Source: Calliopsis andreniformis (lineage: Eukaryota; Arthropoda; Insecta; Hymenoptera; Andrenidae). From it: a stretch of DNA of 64,000 nt. A model generated the notes under the pieces. It saw only the letters and a list, made by a program, of their open reading frames with translations. It searched no databases and was not told the DNA's origin. How positions within the stretch are numbered: position 1 is the first letter of the stretch; every line of letters begins with the position of its first letter. Positions 46,891 to 60,611 of this stretch are shown here, piece by piece. The stretch is from positions 2,046,001 to 2,110,000 of the forward strand of contig NW_027480504.1 of NCBI RefSeq assembly GCF_051401765.1, read 5' to 3'. A program made the position numbers and the translations under genes.

Positions 46891-48314
46891 CTCAATCCAC
46901 AATCGTCAATCCTCAAACCTCAGACATCAATCCTCAGCCCTTAATCCTCAATCCTCAATCCTCAATCCTCAATTTTCAATCCTCAATAGAATATCTTCGA
47001 TTCTCAGTGTTCAATACTCTGTCTTCAACCATCAATCCTCAATCCTCAATCCTCAATCCTCAATCCTCAATCCTCAATCCTCAATCCTCAATTCTCAGCC
47101 CTCAATCTTCAATCCTCAACATTCAGTCCTAAATGCTCAATACTCTATCCTCAATCCACAATCCTCAATCCTCAAACCTCAATCCTCAATCATCCGTCCT
47201 CAAACCTCAATCCTCAATCCTCAATCCTCAATACTCGATCCTCAATCCTCAGCCATCAATCCTCAACCCTCAATCGCCTATCCTCAATCCTCAATCCTCA
47301 ATCCTCAAACCTCAACCTTCAATCCTCAACACTTAATCCTCAATCCGCAATCCTCAATCCTCAATTTTCAATCCTCAATAGAATATCCTCAATTCTCAGT
47401 TTTTAATACTCAATACTCAATCCTCAGTACACGACACTCAATCTTCAATCCTCAATCCTCAATCGTCATTCCTCAATCCTCAACCATCAATCCTCAATCA
47501 TCAATCATCAATCCTCAATCTACAATCCACAATTCTCAATCCCCAACCCTCAATCCTCATCCCTCAGTAGTCAACCCTCAATACTCAATCCTCAATCCTC
47601 AATCTTCAATCCTCAATCCTCAATCTTCAATCCTCAATTCTCTGTCCTCAATCCTCTATCCTCAATCCTCAATCCTCAATCCTCAATCCTCAATCCTCAA
47701 TCCTCAATCCTCAATTGTCAATCCTCAATCCTCAGCCATCAGTCCTCAATACTCAATCGTCAATCCTCAATCGTCTATCCTCAATCCTCAACCACCAATC
47801 CTCAATCCTCAATCCCCAAACCTCAATCCTCAATCGTCAATCCTCAAACCTCAGCATTCAATCCTCAAACCTTGATCCTCAATCCTCAACCCTCTGTCCT
47901 CATTCTTCAATACTCAATCCTCAGTCCTCAGTCTTCAATCGTCAATCCTCAATCCTCAATCGTCAATCCTCAATCATCAACCACCAATCCTAAATCCTCA
48001 ATCCTCAATCCTCAATCCTCAATCCTCAATCCTCCATTCTCAGCCCTCAATAGAAAATCCTCAATTCCCAGTATTCAATACTCGATCCTCAACCTACAAT
48101 CTTCAAATCTCAGTTCCCGTACATCAATTCTCAACACTCTATCCTCAACACTCAGTCCTCCATCATCTATCAACAATCCTCAAACCTCTATATTCAATCT
48201 TCAATCCTCGACACTCAATACTCAATCCTCAATCCTCAATCCCCAACACTCAATCCTCAACCCTCAGTAGTCAACCCTCAATACTCAATCCTCAATCCTC
48301 AATCTTCAATCCTC
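46891..48314. repeat. 1.43-kb domain C repeat, copy 2
   Basis: Partner of 45,085-46,515. Differences noted: CAATCGTCAATCC against CAATCGTCGATCC near the left edge, AACCCTCAATCGCC against AACGCTCAATCGCC, and AATATCCTCAATTCTC against AATATCCTAAATTCTC. Confidence 0.88.
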
Positions 48315-48670
48315 AATCCTCAATCTACAATCCACAATTCTCAATCCCCAACCCTCAATCCTCATCCCTCAGTAGTCAACCCTCAATACTCAATCCTCAA
48401 TCCTCAATCTTCAATCCTCAATCCTCAATCTTCAATCCTCAATTCTCTGTCCTCAATCCTCTATACTCAATCCTCAATCCTCAATCCTCAATCCTCAATC
48501 CTCAATCCTCAATCCTCAATTGCAATCCTCAATCCTCAGCCATCAATCCTCAATCCTCAAACCCCAATCATCAATCATCAATCCTCAATCCTCAATCTTC
48601 AATCCTCAACATTCATTCCTAAATGCTTAATACTCTATCCTCAATCCTCAATCCTCAATCCTCAATCCTC
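48315..48670. repeat. Domain C spacer
   Basis: 48,320-48,530 repeats 47,520-47,720 (CAATCTACAATCCAC, CATCCCTCAGTAGTC), ending in CTCAATTGCAATCC, where one base is lost compared with CTCAATTGTCAATCC. 48,540-48,640 resembles 24,050-24,130. Confidence 0.7.
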
Positions 48671-49917
48671 AATCCTCAATCATCCGTCCTCAAACCTCAA
48701 TCCTCAATCCTCAATCCTCAATACTCGATCATCAATCCTCAGTCCTCAAGCCTCAACACTCAGTATTCAATTGTTAATCATAAACTCACAGCACTCAAAC
48801 CTCACCCATCATTCCTCAATCCTCAGTCCTCAATCTTCAATCATCAATAGTCAATACTCAATCTTCAATCCTCATTCCTCAATCCTCAACCCTCAATCCT
48901 CAACCCTCAGTAATCAATCCTCAGTCCTCAATCCTCAATCCGCAATCATCAATTCTCAATCCTCAATCTTCAATCCTCAACACTCAACCCTCAATGCTCA
49001 ATACTCTATCCTCAATCCTCAATCGTCAATCCTCATTCCTCAATCCTCAATCCTCAATCCTCAATCCTCAATCCTCAATCGTCAATCCTCAATCCTCAAC
49101 CATCAATCCTCAATCCTCAATCCACAATCCTCAATCCACAATCGTCAATCCTCAAACCTCAAACTTCAATCCTCAACCCTTAATCCTCAATCCTCAATCC
49201 TCAATCCTCAATTTTCAATCCTCAATAGAATATCTTCAATTCTCAGTTTTCAATACTCTGTCCTCAATCTTCAATCCTCAATCATCAATTCTCAATCCTC
49301 AATCTTCTATCCTCAACACTCAATCCTCAATGCTCAATCCTCAATCCTCAATCCTCAATCCTCAATACTCAATCGTCAATCCTCAATCGTCTATCCTCAA
49401 TCCTCAACCACCAATCCTCAATCCTCAATCCCCAAACCTCAATCCTCAATCGTCAATCCTCAAACCTCAGCATTCAATCCTCAAACCTTGATCCTCAATC
49501 CTCAACCCTCTGTCCTCATTCTTCAATACTCAATCCTCAGTCCTCAGTCTTCAATCGTCAATCCTCAATCCTCAATCGTCAATCCTCAATCATCAACCAT
49601 CAATCCTAAATCCTCAATCCTCAATCCTCAATCCTCAATCCTCAATCCTCCATTCTCAGCCCTCAATAGAAAATCCTCAATTCCCAGTATTCAATACTCG
49701 ATCCTCAACCTACAATCTTCAAATCTCAGTTCCCGTACATCAATTCTCAACACTCTATCCTCAACACTCAGTCCTCAATCATCAATCAACAATCCTCAAA
49801 CCTCTATATTCAATCTTCAATCCTCGACACTCAATACTCAATCCTCAATCCTCAATCCCCAACACTCAATCCTCAACCCTCAGTAGTCAACCCTCAATAC
49901 TCAATCCTCAATCCTCA
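48671..49917. repeat. 1.26-kb domain C block, right copy
   Basis: Partner of 42,070-43,328. The match breaks near 49,917, where this copy runs into plain CAATCCT units and then domain D. Confidence 0.85.
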
Positions 49918-50650
49918 ATCCTCAATCCTCAATCCTCAATCCTCAATACTCAACCTTCAACCCTCCATACTCAATCTTCAATCCTCAATCCTCAATCATC
50001 AATCCTCAATCCTCAATCCTCAGTCATCAATCCTCAATCTTCAATACTCAATCCTCAATCCTCAATCCTCAGTACTCAATCCACAATCATCAATCCTCAA
50101 TCTTCAATACTCAATCCTCAATCCTCAATCCTGAATCTTCAGTCATCAGTTCTCAATCCTCAATCCTCAAACCTGAATCCTCTACCGTCAGTCCTCGTCC
50201 TCAAACCTCAATCCCGAATCCTCAATCCTCAATCGCCAATCCTCAATCCCCAATCCTCAATCTTCAATCCTCAGTCCTCAATCCTCAATCATCAATACTC
50301 AATGGTCAATCCTCAATCCTCAGTCCTCAATCGTCAATCATCAGTCCACAATCTTCAATACTCAATCCTCAATCCACAATCCTCAATCCTCAATAATCAA
50401 CCAGCAATCCTCAATTCTCAAAACTCAATAGAATATCCAGAATTCTCAGTGTTCAGTACTTAAACCTCAATCCTCAAGCCTCAGCCCTCATCCTCCATTC
50501 TCAATCCTCAATCCTCAAACCTCAATCTTCAATCCTCAATCCTCAATCCTCAAACCTCAATATTCAATACACAACACTCAAACATCAATCCACAATACTC
50601 AATCGTCAGTCTTCAATCCTCAATACTCAACCTTCAATCCTCAATCCTCA
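49918..50650. repeat. Domain D, left edge
   Basis: It contains TCTACCGTCAGTCCTCG (50,180; also a domain A motif), CAATGGTCAATCC and a marker near 50,427 (AATATCCAGAATTCTCAG). 50,480-50,640 recurs at 57,140-57,310. No gene is visible. Confidence 0.7.
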
Positions 50651-51795
50651 ATCCTCAATCGTCAATCCTCATTATTCAATCCTCAATACCCAATCCTCAA
50701 TCCTCAATCCTCAATCCTCAATTCTCAATCCTCAATCCTCAGTCCCCAGTCCTCAAACCTCAGTCCTCAAACCTCAGCCATCATCCTCATCGTCAATCCT
50801 CGTTCCTCAATCCTCATTCCTCAATCATCAATCCTCAATCCTCAATCCTCAATCCTCAATCCTCAATCCTCAATCCTCATTCCTCAAACCTCAATCCTCA
50901 ACCCTCAGTCCTCATCCTCAATTCTCAATTCTCAATCCTCAATCCTCAATCCTCAATCTTCAATCCTCAATAATCAATCTCCTATCCTAGATACTCAATC
51001 CCCAATACTCTATCCTTAATCCTCAATATTCAATCCTCTATCCCCAGTCCACAATCTTCAATCCCCAAAGCTCAATAATCAATCCTCAATCCTCTGTCCT
51101 CAATCGTCAATCATCAGTCCACAATCTTCAATACTCAATCCTCAATCCTCAATACTCAATCCTCAATCCTCAATCCTCAATCATCAATCCTGAATCTTCA
51201 ATACTCAATCCTCAATTCTCAATCCTCAATCCTCAATCGTCAATCCTCATTCTTCAATCCTCAATACCCAATCCTCAATCCTCAATCCTCAATCCTCAAT
51301 TCTCAATCCTCAATCCTCAGTCCCCAGTCCTCAAACCTCAGTCCTCAAACCTCAGCCATCATCCTCAATCGTCAATCCTCGTTCCTCAATCCTCAATCCA
51401 CAGTCATCAATCCTCAATCTTCAAAACTCAATCCTCAATCGTCAATCCTCAATCCTCAATCCTCAATCCTCATTCCTCAAACCTCAATCCTCAACCCTCA
51501 GTCCTCATCCTCAATTCTCAATTCTTAATCCTCAATCCTCAATCCACAATCTTCAATCCTCAAAATTCAATCCTCAATACTCAATCTTCATTCCTCAATA
51601 CTCAGTCTTCAATCCTCAATTCTCAATCCACAATCCTAAGTACTCAATCCACAATCATCAATCCTCAATCTTCAATACTCAATCCTCAATCCTCTATCCT
51701 CAATCCTCAATACTCAATCTTCAAGCCTCAATCCTCAATCCTCAATCCTCAACCCTCAGCGCTCATCCTCCATCCTCAATCCTCAATCCTCAATC
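50651..51795. repeat. 1.15-kb domain D block, left copy
   Basis: It matches about 57,833-59,005 at offset about 7,220 bp. CCTATCCTAGATACTC is at 50,981 and 58,201. It also carries CAGTCCCCAGTCC, CCCCAAAGCTCAATAATC, CCTCAAAATTCAATCC and CAGCGCTCATCCTCC. Near 50,785 it has CATCCTCATCGTC where related copies have CATCCTCAATCGTC, a sub-heptamer change. Confidence 0.82.
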
Positions 51796-51833
51796 CTAAA
51801 TCCTCAATCTTCAATCCTCAATACTCAATCTTC

Positions 51834-52886
51834 AAACGTCAATCCTCAATCCTCAACACTCAATCTTCAATCCTCAAGACTCAATGTTCAATCCTAAATC
51901 CTCAATCTTCAATCCTCAATACTCAATCATCAATCCTCAATCCTCAATCCACAATCCTCAATCCTCAATCCTCAATCTTCAATCCTCAAGACTCAAGACT
52001 CAATCTTCAATCCTCAATCCTCAACCTTCAATCCTCAATACTCAATCATCAATCCCCAACCCTCAGACCTCATCCTCAATCCTCAGTCCTCATTCCTCAA
52101 TCCTCAATCTTCAACACTCAATACTCAATCTTCAATCCTCAATCCTCAATCCTCAATCCTCAATCCTCAATCCTCAATCCTCAATCCTCAATCCTCAATC
52201 ATCTATCCTCAATCTTCAATCCTCAATACTCAATCTTCAATCCTCAATCCTCAATCCTCAATCCTCAGTCCTCAATTCACAATCATCAATACTCAATCTT
52301 CAATACTCAATCCTCAGTCCTCAATCCTCAATCCTCAATACTCAATCTTCAATCCTCAATCCTCAATCCTCAATCCTCAACCCTCAGCCCTCATCCTCAA
52401 TCCTCAATCCTGAATCCTCAATCCTCAATGTTCAATCCTCAATACTCAGTCTTCGATCATCAATCCTCAATACTCAATCCTCAATCCTCAATCCTCAATC
52501 ATCAATCCTCAATCCTCAATCATCAACCTTCAATCCTCAATACTCAATCTTCAATACTCAATCCTCAATCGTCAGTCCTCCATCCTCAACCCTCAATTCT
52601 CAATCCTCAATCTTCAATCATCAATACTCAATCTTCAATGCTCAATCCTCAATCCTCAAACCTCAATCCTCAATCCTCAATATTCAATACACAACCCTCA
52701 AACATCAATCCACAATACTCAATCGTCAGTCTTCAATCCTCAATACTCAACCTTCAATCATCAATCCTCAATCCTCAATCCTCAATCCTCATTCTTCAAT
52801 CCTCAATACCCAATCCTCAATCTTCAATCCTCAATCCTCAATTCTCAATGCTCAGTCCACAATCCTCAATCGCCAATCCTCAATCC
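51834..52886. repeat. 1.05-kb domain D block, left copy
   Basis: It matches 60,612-61,657. AAACGTC is at 51,834 and 60,612 (offset 8,778 = 1,254x7). Further right the offset is 8,771 (1,253x7), one heptamer less. Landmarks: CAAGACTCAATGTTC, CAAGACTCAAGACTC and CAGTCTTCGATCATC. A pure run lies at 52,132-52,200. Confidence 0.88.
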
Positions 52887-54599
52887 TCAATCCTCAATCC
52901 TCATTCCTCAAACCTCAATCCTCAACCCTCAGTCCTCATCCTCAATTCTCAATTCTCAATCCTCAATCCTCAATCTTCAATCCTCAATAATCAATCTCCT
53001 ATCCTCTATCCTCAATCCCCAATACTCTATCCTTAATCCTCAATATTCAATCCTCTGTCCCCAGTCCACAATCTTCAATCCCCAAAGCTCAATAATCAGT
53101 CCTCAATCCTCAGTCCTCAATCGTCAATCATCAGTCCACAATCTTCAATACTCAATCCTCAATCCTCAATCCTCAATCCTCAATCCTCAATCATCAATCC
53201 TGAATCTTCAATACTCAATCCTCAATCCTCAATCCTCAGTCCTCAATCGTCAATCCTCATTCTTCAATCCTCAATACCCAATCCTCAGTCCTCAATCCTC
53301 AATCCTCAATTCTCAATCCTCAATCCTCAGTCCTCAGTCCTCAAACCTCAGTCCTCAAACCTCAGCCATCATCCTCAATCGTCAATCCTCGTTCCGCAAT
53401 CCTCAATCCTCAATCTTCAATCCTCCATACTCAATCTTCAATCCTCAATCCTCAATCATCAATCCTCAATCCTCAATCCTCAGTCATCAATCCTCAATCT
53501 TCAATACTCAATCCTCAATCATCAATCCTCAATACTCAATCCTCAATCCTCATTCCTCAAACCTCAAGCCTCAACCCTCAGGCCTCATACTCAATTCTCA
53601 ATTCTTAATCCTCAATCCTCAATACTCAATCTTCAATCCTCAATAATCAATCCTCAATACTCAGTCTTCAATCCTGAATCCTCAAACCTCAATCCTCAGT
53701 CATCAATCCTCAATCTTCAATCCTCAATCCTCAATCCTCAATCCTCAATCCTCAATCCTCAATTCTCAATCCGCAATCGTCAACCCTCAGCCCTCATCCT
53801 CAATCCTCAATCCTGAAACCTCAATCCTCAATCCACAATCTTCAATCCTCAATACTCAGTCTTCAATCCTCAATCCTCAATCCTCAATCCTCAGTCCTCA
53901 ATCCACAATCATCAATCCTCAATCTTCAATACTCAATCCTCAATCCTCAATCCTCAATCCTCAATTCTCAATCCTCAATCCTCAGTCCTCAGTCCTCAAA
54001 CCTCAGTCCTCAAACCTCAGCCATCATCCTCAATCGTCAATCCTCGTTCCTCAATCCTAAGTCCACAGTCATCAATCCTCAATCTTCAATACTCAATCCT
54101 CAATCATCAATCCTCAATCCTCAATCCTCAATTCTCATTCCTCAAACCTCAATCCTCAATCCTCAGTCCTCATCCTCAATTCTCAATTCTTAATCCTCAA
54201 TCCTCAATCCTCAATCTTCAATCCTCAAAATTCAATCCTCAATTCTCAATCTTCATTCCTCAATACTCAGTCTTCAATCCTCAATCCTCAATCCTGAACC
54301 CTCAGTCCTCAATCCACAATCATCAATCCTCAATCTTCAATACTCAATCCTCAATCCTCAATCCTCAATACTCAATCTTCAAGCCTCAATCCTTAATCCT
54401 CAATCCTCAACCCTCAGCGCTCGTCCTCCATCCTCAATCTTCAATCCTCAAACCTCAATCTTCAATCCTCAATACCCAATCTTCGATTCCCAATCCTCAA
54501 TCCTCAATCCTCAATCCCAATCCTCAATCCTCAATCCTCAATCCTCAATCCTCAATGATCAATCCTCAATCTTCAACACTCAATCCTCAATCCTCAATA
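52090..54599. repeat. 2.5-kb domain D tandem duplication, left copy
   Basis: It matches 54,640-56,768 with internal deletions in the right copy. Offset is about 2,546-2,552 bp at the left (52,428/54,974), 2,287 at CCTCTGTCCCCAGTCC (53,051/55,338) and 2,169 at CAGCGCTCGTCC (54,421/56,590). Missing from the right copy are about 260 bp near 52,510-52,790 and about 118 bp near 53,350-53,470. Confidence 0.82.
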
Positions 54600-54639
54600 C
54601 TCAATCCTCAATCCTCAGTCCTCAATCCACAATCATCAA

Positions 54640-56768
54640 TCCTCATTCCTCAATCCTCAATCTTCAACCCTCAATACTCAATCTTCAATCCTCAATCCTC
54701 AATCCTCAATCCTCAATCCTCAATCCTCAATCCTCAATCCTCAATCATCTATCCTCAATCTTCAATCCTCAATACTCAATCTTCAATCCTCAATCCTCAA
54801 TCCTCAATCCTCAGTCCTCAATTCACAATCATCAATACTCAATCTTCAATACTCAATCCTCAGTCCTCAATCCTCAATCCTCAATACTCAATCTTCAATC
54901 CTCAATCCTCAATCCTCAGTCCTCAACCCTCAGCCCTCATCCTCAATCCTCAATCCTGAATCCTCAATCCTCAATGTTCAATCCTCAATACTCAGTCTTC
55001 GATCATCAATCCTCAATACTCAATCCTCAATCCTCAATCCTCAATCATCAATCCTCAATCCTCAATCCTCAATCCTCATTCTTCAATCCTCAATACCCAA
55101 TCCTCAATCTTCAATCCTCAATCCTCAATTCTCAATCCTCAGTCCACAATCCTCAATCGCCAATCCTCAATCCTCAATCCTCAATCCTCATTCCTCAAAC
55201 CTCAATCCTCAACCCTCAGTCCTCATCCTCAATTCTCAATTCTCAATCCTCAATCCTCAATCTTCAATCCTCAATAATCAATCTCCTATCCTCTATCCTC
55301 AATCCCCAATACTCTATCCTTAATCCTCAATATTCAATCCTCTGTCCCCAGTCCACAATCTTCAATCCCCAAAGCTCAATAATCAGTCCTCAATCCTCAG
55401 TCCTCAATCGTCAATCATCAGTCCACAATCTTCAATACTCAATCCTCAATCCTCAATCCTCAATCCTCAATCCTCAATCATCAATCCTGAATCTTCAAAA
55501 CTCAATCCTCAATCCTCAATCCTCAGTCCTCAATCGTCAATCCTCATTCTTCAATCCTCAATACCCAATCCTCAATCCTCAATCCTCAATCCTCAATTCT
55601 CAATCCTCAATCCTCAGTCCTCAGTCCTCAAACCTCAGTCCTCAATCCTCAGTCATCAATCCTCAATCTTCAATACTCAATCCTCAATCATCAATCCTCA
55701 ATACTCAATCCTCAATCCTCATTCCTCAAACCTCAAGCCTCAACCCTCAGTCCTCATACTCAATTCTCAATTCTTAATCCTCAATCCTCAATACTCAATC
55801 TTCAATCCTCAATAATCAATCCTCAATACTCAGTCTTCAATCCTGAATCCTCAAACCTCAATCCTCAGTCATCAATCCTCAATCTTCAATCCTCAATCCT
55901 CAATCCTCAATCCTCAATCCTCAATCCTCAATTCTCAATCCGCAATCGTCAACCCTCAGCCCTCATCCTCAATCCTCAATCCTGAAACCTCAATCCTCAA
56001 TCCTCAATCTTCAATCCTCAATACTCAGTCTTCAATCCTCAATCCTCAATCCTCAATCCTCAGTCCTCAATCCACAATCATCAATCCTCAATCTTCAATA
56101 CTCAATCCTCAATCCTCAATCCTCAATCCTCAATTCTCAATCCTCAATCCTCAGTCCTCAGTCCTCAAACCTCAGTCCTCAAACCTCAGCCATCATCCTC
56201 AATCGTCAATCCTCGTTCCTCAATCCTAAATCCACAGTCATCAATCCTCAATCTTCAATACTCAATCCTCAATCATCAATCCTCAATCCTCAATTCTCAA
56301 TTCTCATTCCTCAAACCTCAATCCTCAACCCTCAGTCCTCATCCTCAATTCTCAATTCTTAATCCTCAATCCTCAATCCTCAATCTTCAATCCTCAAAAT
56401 TCAATCCTCAATTCTCAATCTTCATTCCTCAATACTCAGTCTTCAATCCTCAATCCTCAATCCTGAATCCTCAGTCCTCAATCCACAATCATCAATCCTC
56501 AATCTTCAATACTCAATCCTCAATCCTCAATCCTCAATACTCAATCTTCAAGCCTCAATCCTTAATCCTCAATCCTCAACCCTCAGCGCTCGTCCTCCAT
56601 CCTCAATCTTCAATCCTCAAACCTCAATCTTCAATCCTCAATACCCAATCTTCGATTCTCAATCCTCAATCCTCAATCCTCAATCCCAATCCTCAATCCT
56701 CAATCCTCAATCCTCAATCCTCAATGATCAATCCTCAATCTTCAACACTCAATCCTCAATCCTCAATC
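54640..56768. repeat. 2.5-kb domain D tandem duplication, right copy
   Basis: Partner of 52,090-54,599, shorter by two internal deletions. The match ends just after CAATGATCAATCC and CTTCAACACTCAATCC (54,555/56,724). Confidence 0.82.
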
Positions 56769-57832
56769 CTCAATCTTCAATCCTCAATCCTAAATCCTTG
56801 ATCCTCAATCCTCAATACTCAATCATCAATCCTCAATCTTCAACACACAATCCTCAATCCCCAATCCTCAATCCTCAATCCTCAATCATCAATACTCAAT
56901 CTTCAATACTCAATCCTCAATCCTCAATCCTCAATCCTCAATCATCAATCCTCAATCTTCAACACACAATCCTCAATCCCCAATCCTCAATACTCAATCC
57001 TCAATCATCAACCCTCAATCTTCAATACTCAATCCTCAATCCACAATCCTCAATCCTCAATACTCAACCATCAATCCTCAATTCTCAATACTCAATAGAA
57101 TATCCAGAATTCTCAGTATTCAGTACTTAAACCTCAATCCTCAACCCTCAGCCCTCATCCTCCATTCTCAATCCTCAATCCTCAAACCTCAATCTTCAAT
57201 CCTCAATACTCAATCCTCAATCCTCAATATTCAATACACAACCCTCAAACATCAATCCACAATACTCAATCGTCAGTCTTCAATCCTCAATACTCAACCT
57301 TCAATCCTCAATCCTCAATCCTCAATCCTCAATCCTCATTCTTCAATCCTCAATACCCAATCCTCTATCTTCAATCCTCAATCCTCAATCCTCAGTCATC
57401 AATCCTCAATCTTCAATACTCAATCCTCAACCCTCAATCCTCAATCCTCAATCCTCAATCCTAAATCCTCGATCCTCAATCCTCAATCCTCAATCATCAA
57501 TCCTCAATCTTCAACACAGAATCCTCAATCGCCAATCTTCAATCCTCAATCCTCAATACTCAACCATCAATCCTCAATTCTCAATACTCAATAGAATATC
57601 CTGAATTCTCAGTATTCAATACTTAAACCTCAATCCTCAACCCTCAGCCCTCATCCTCCATCCTCAATCCTCAATCCTCAAACCTCACTCTTCAATCCTC
57701 AATAGTCAATCTTCGATCCTCAATCCTCAACCCTGAATCCTCAATCCTCAATCCTCAATCCTCAATCCTCAATCCTCAATCATCAATCCTGAATCTTCAA
57801 TACTCAATACTCAATCCTCAATCCTCAATCCT
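56769..57832. repeat. Domain D block with short tandem subrepeat
   Basis: CTTCAACACACAATCC followed by CAATCCCCAATCC occurs twice about 119 bp apart near 56,836 and 56,955, and again near 59,035 and 59,160 (there CTTCGACACACAATCC). Markers lie near 57,091 (AATATCCAGAATTCTC) and 57,590. No gene is visible. Confidence 0.72.
57590..57620. other. Marker variants in domain D (type 1b)
   Basis: AATAGAATATCCTGAATTC followed by TCAGTATTC here keeps the left arm but loses the full 7-bp inverted repeat. Related copies lie near 50,427 and 57,091 (CCAGAATTC), 59,298, 60,135 (CCTGCATTC), 62,950 (GAGTATCCTGACTTC) and 63,575. The marker family therefore spans both ends of the window, with the hairpin-perfect form confined to domain A and 18.9 kb. 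Confidence 0.72.
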
Positions 57833-59005
57833 CAATCGTCAAGCCTCATTCTTCAATCCTCAATACCCAATCCTCAATCCTCAATCCTCAATCCTCAATT
57901 CTCAATCCTCAATCCTCAGTCCCCAGTCCTCACACCTCAGTCCTCAAACCTCAGCCATCATCCTCAATCGTCAATCCTCGTTCCTCAATCCTCATTCCTC
58001 AATCCACAATCCTCAATCCTCAGTCATCAATCCTCAATCTTCAATACTCAATCCTCAATCCTCAATCCTCAATCCTCAATCCTCAATCCTCAATCCTCAT
58101 TCCTCAAACCTCAATCCTCAACCCTCAGTCCTCATCCTCAATTCTCAATTCTCAATCCTCAATCCTCAATCCTCAATCTTCAATCCTCAATAATCAATCT
58201 CCTATCCTAGATACTCAATCCCCAATACTCTATCCTTAATCCTCAATATTCAATCCTCTATCCCCAATCCACAATCTTCAATCCCCAAAGCTCAATAATC
58301 AATCCTCAATCCTCTGTCCTCAATCGTCAATCATCAGTCCACAATCTTCAATACTCAATCCTCAATCCTCAATACTCAATCCTCAATCCTCAATCCTCAA
58401 TCATCAATCCTGAAACTTCAATACTCAATCCTCAGTTCTCAATCCTCAATCCTCAATCGTCAATCCTCATTCTTCAATCCTCAATACCCAATCCTCAATC
58501 CTCAATTCTCAATCCTCAATTCTCAATCCTCAATCCTCAGTCCCCAGTCCTCAAACCTCAGTCCTCAAACCTCAGCCATCATCCTCAATCGTCAATCCTC
58601 GTTCCTCAATCCTCAATCCACAGTCATCAATCCTCAATCTTCAAAACTCAATCCTCAATCATCAATCCTCAATCCTCAATCCTCAATCCTCATTCCTCAA
58701 GCCTCAATCCTCAACCCTCAGTCCTCATCCTCAATTCTCAATTCTTAATCCTCAATCCTCAATCCACAACTTTCAATCCTCAAAATTCAATCCTCAATAC
58801 TCAATCTTCATTCCTCAATACTCAGTCTTCAATCCTCAATTCTCAATCCTCAATCCTCAGTACTCAATCCACAATCATCAATCCTCAATCTTCTATACTC
58901 AATCCTCAATCCTCTATCCTCAATACTCAATACTCAATCTTCAAGCCTCAATCCTCAATCCTCAATCCTCAACCCTCAGCGCTCATCCTCCATCCTCAAT
59001 CCTCA
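57833..59005. repeat. 1.15-kb domain D block, right copy
   Basis: Partner of 50,651-51,795. Differences include CTCACACCTCAG (57,930) against CTCAAACCTCAG, and CTGAAACTTC (58,410) against CTGAATCTTC. It ends at CAGCGCTCATCCTCC. Confidence 0.82.
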
Positions 59006-60611
59006 ATCCTGAACCCTCAACCATCAATCCTCAATCTTCAACACACAATCCTCAATCCCCAATCCTCAATCCTCAATCCTCAATCATCAATCCTCAATCT
59101 TCAATACTCAATCCTCTATCCTCAATCCTCAATCCTCAATCCTCAATCATCAATCCTCAATCTTCGACACACAATCCTCAATCCCCAATCCTCAATCCTC
59201 AATCCTCAATCATCAATCCTCAATCTTCAATACTCAATCCTCAATCCTCAATCCTCAATCCTCAATACTCAACCATCAATCCTCAATTCTCAATACTCAA
59301 TAGAATATCCTGAATTCTCAGTATTCAATACTTAAACCTCAATCCTCAACCCTCAGCCCTCATACTCAATACTCAATCCTCAATCCTCAAACCTCAATCT
59401 TCAATCCTCAATACTCAATCTTCGATCCTCTAACATCAACCCTCAATCCTCATTCCTCAATCCTCAGTCATGAACACTCAATCTTCAATCCTCAATCCTC
59501 AATCCTCAGTCCTCCATCCTCAACCCTCAATCCTCAATCCTCAATCTTCAATCATCAATACTCAATCTTCAATGCTCAATCCTCAATCCTCAATGCTCAA
59601 CCTCAATCCTCAATATTCAATACACAATCCTCAAACATCAATCCTCAATACTCAATCGTCAGTCATCAATCCTCAATACTCAACCTTCAATCCTCAATCC
59701 TCAATCCTCAATCCTCAATCCTCATTCTTCAATCCTCAATACCCAATCCTCAATCCTCAGTCCTCAATCCACAATCATCAATCCTCAATCTTCAATACTC
59801 AATCCTGAATCCTCAATCCTCAATCCTCAATACTCAATCTTCAAGCCTCAATGCTCAATCCTCAATCCTCAACCCTCAGCCCTCATCCTCAATCCTCAAT
59901 CCTGAATCCTCAATCCTCAATGTTCAATCCTCAATACTCAGTCTTCAATCATCAATCCTCAATACTCAATCCTCAATCCTCAATACTCAATCATCAACCC
60001 TCAATCCTCAATCATCAACCTTCAATCCTCAATACTCAATCTTCAATCCTCAATACTCAATCCTCAATATTCAACACACAACCATCAACCATCAATTCTC
60101 AATACTCAACCATCAATCCTCAATTCTCAATACTCAATAGAATATCCTGCATTCTCATGATTCAATACTCAATCCACAATATTCAATAATCAAATCTCGA
60201 TCCTCAAACATCAATTCTCAACACTCACTCCTCAACACTCGGTCCTCTCTCTTCAATCCTCCATCCTCAATCCTCTATCCCCAAGCGTCAATCCTCAATC
60301 CTCAATCCTCAACCCTCAATCCTCAGTCCTCAAACCTCAATTCCGAATCCTCAATCCTGAATGCTCAATCTTCATCCCTCAGTCCACAACCATCAATTGT
60401 CAATCCTCAATCCTCAATAGAATATCCTCAATTCACAGTTTTCTATACTCAATACTAGATCTGCAATCTTCAAATGTCTACCCACAAACATCAATTCTCA
60501 TCACCCAACCCTCAACACTCAGTCCCCAATCCTCAATCTTCAATACTCAATCCTCAATCCTCAATCCTCAATCCTCAATCCTCAATCTTCAATCCTCAAT
60601 ACTCAATCCTC
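59006..60611. repeat. Domain D mosaic block
   Basis: 59,030-59,340 repeats the CTTCAACACACAATCC subrepeat and marker seen at 56,830-57,120. 59,480-60,060 resembles 52,520-52,830 and 52,420-52,520 in altered order, with one 6-bp unit (CTCAACCTCAATCC, 59,598). 60,130-60,500 resembles 21,700-21,850 and 21,300-21,470 (CTCATGATTC, CAGTTTTCTATACTC). No gene is visible. Confidence 0.7.
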
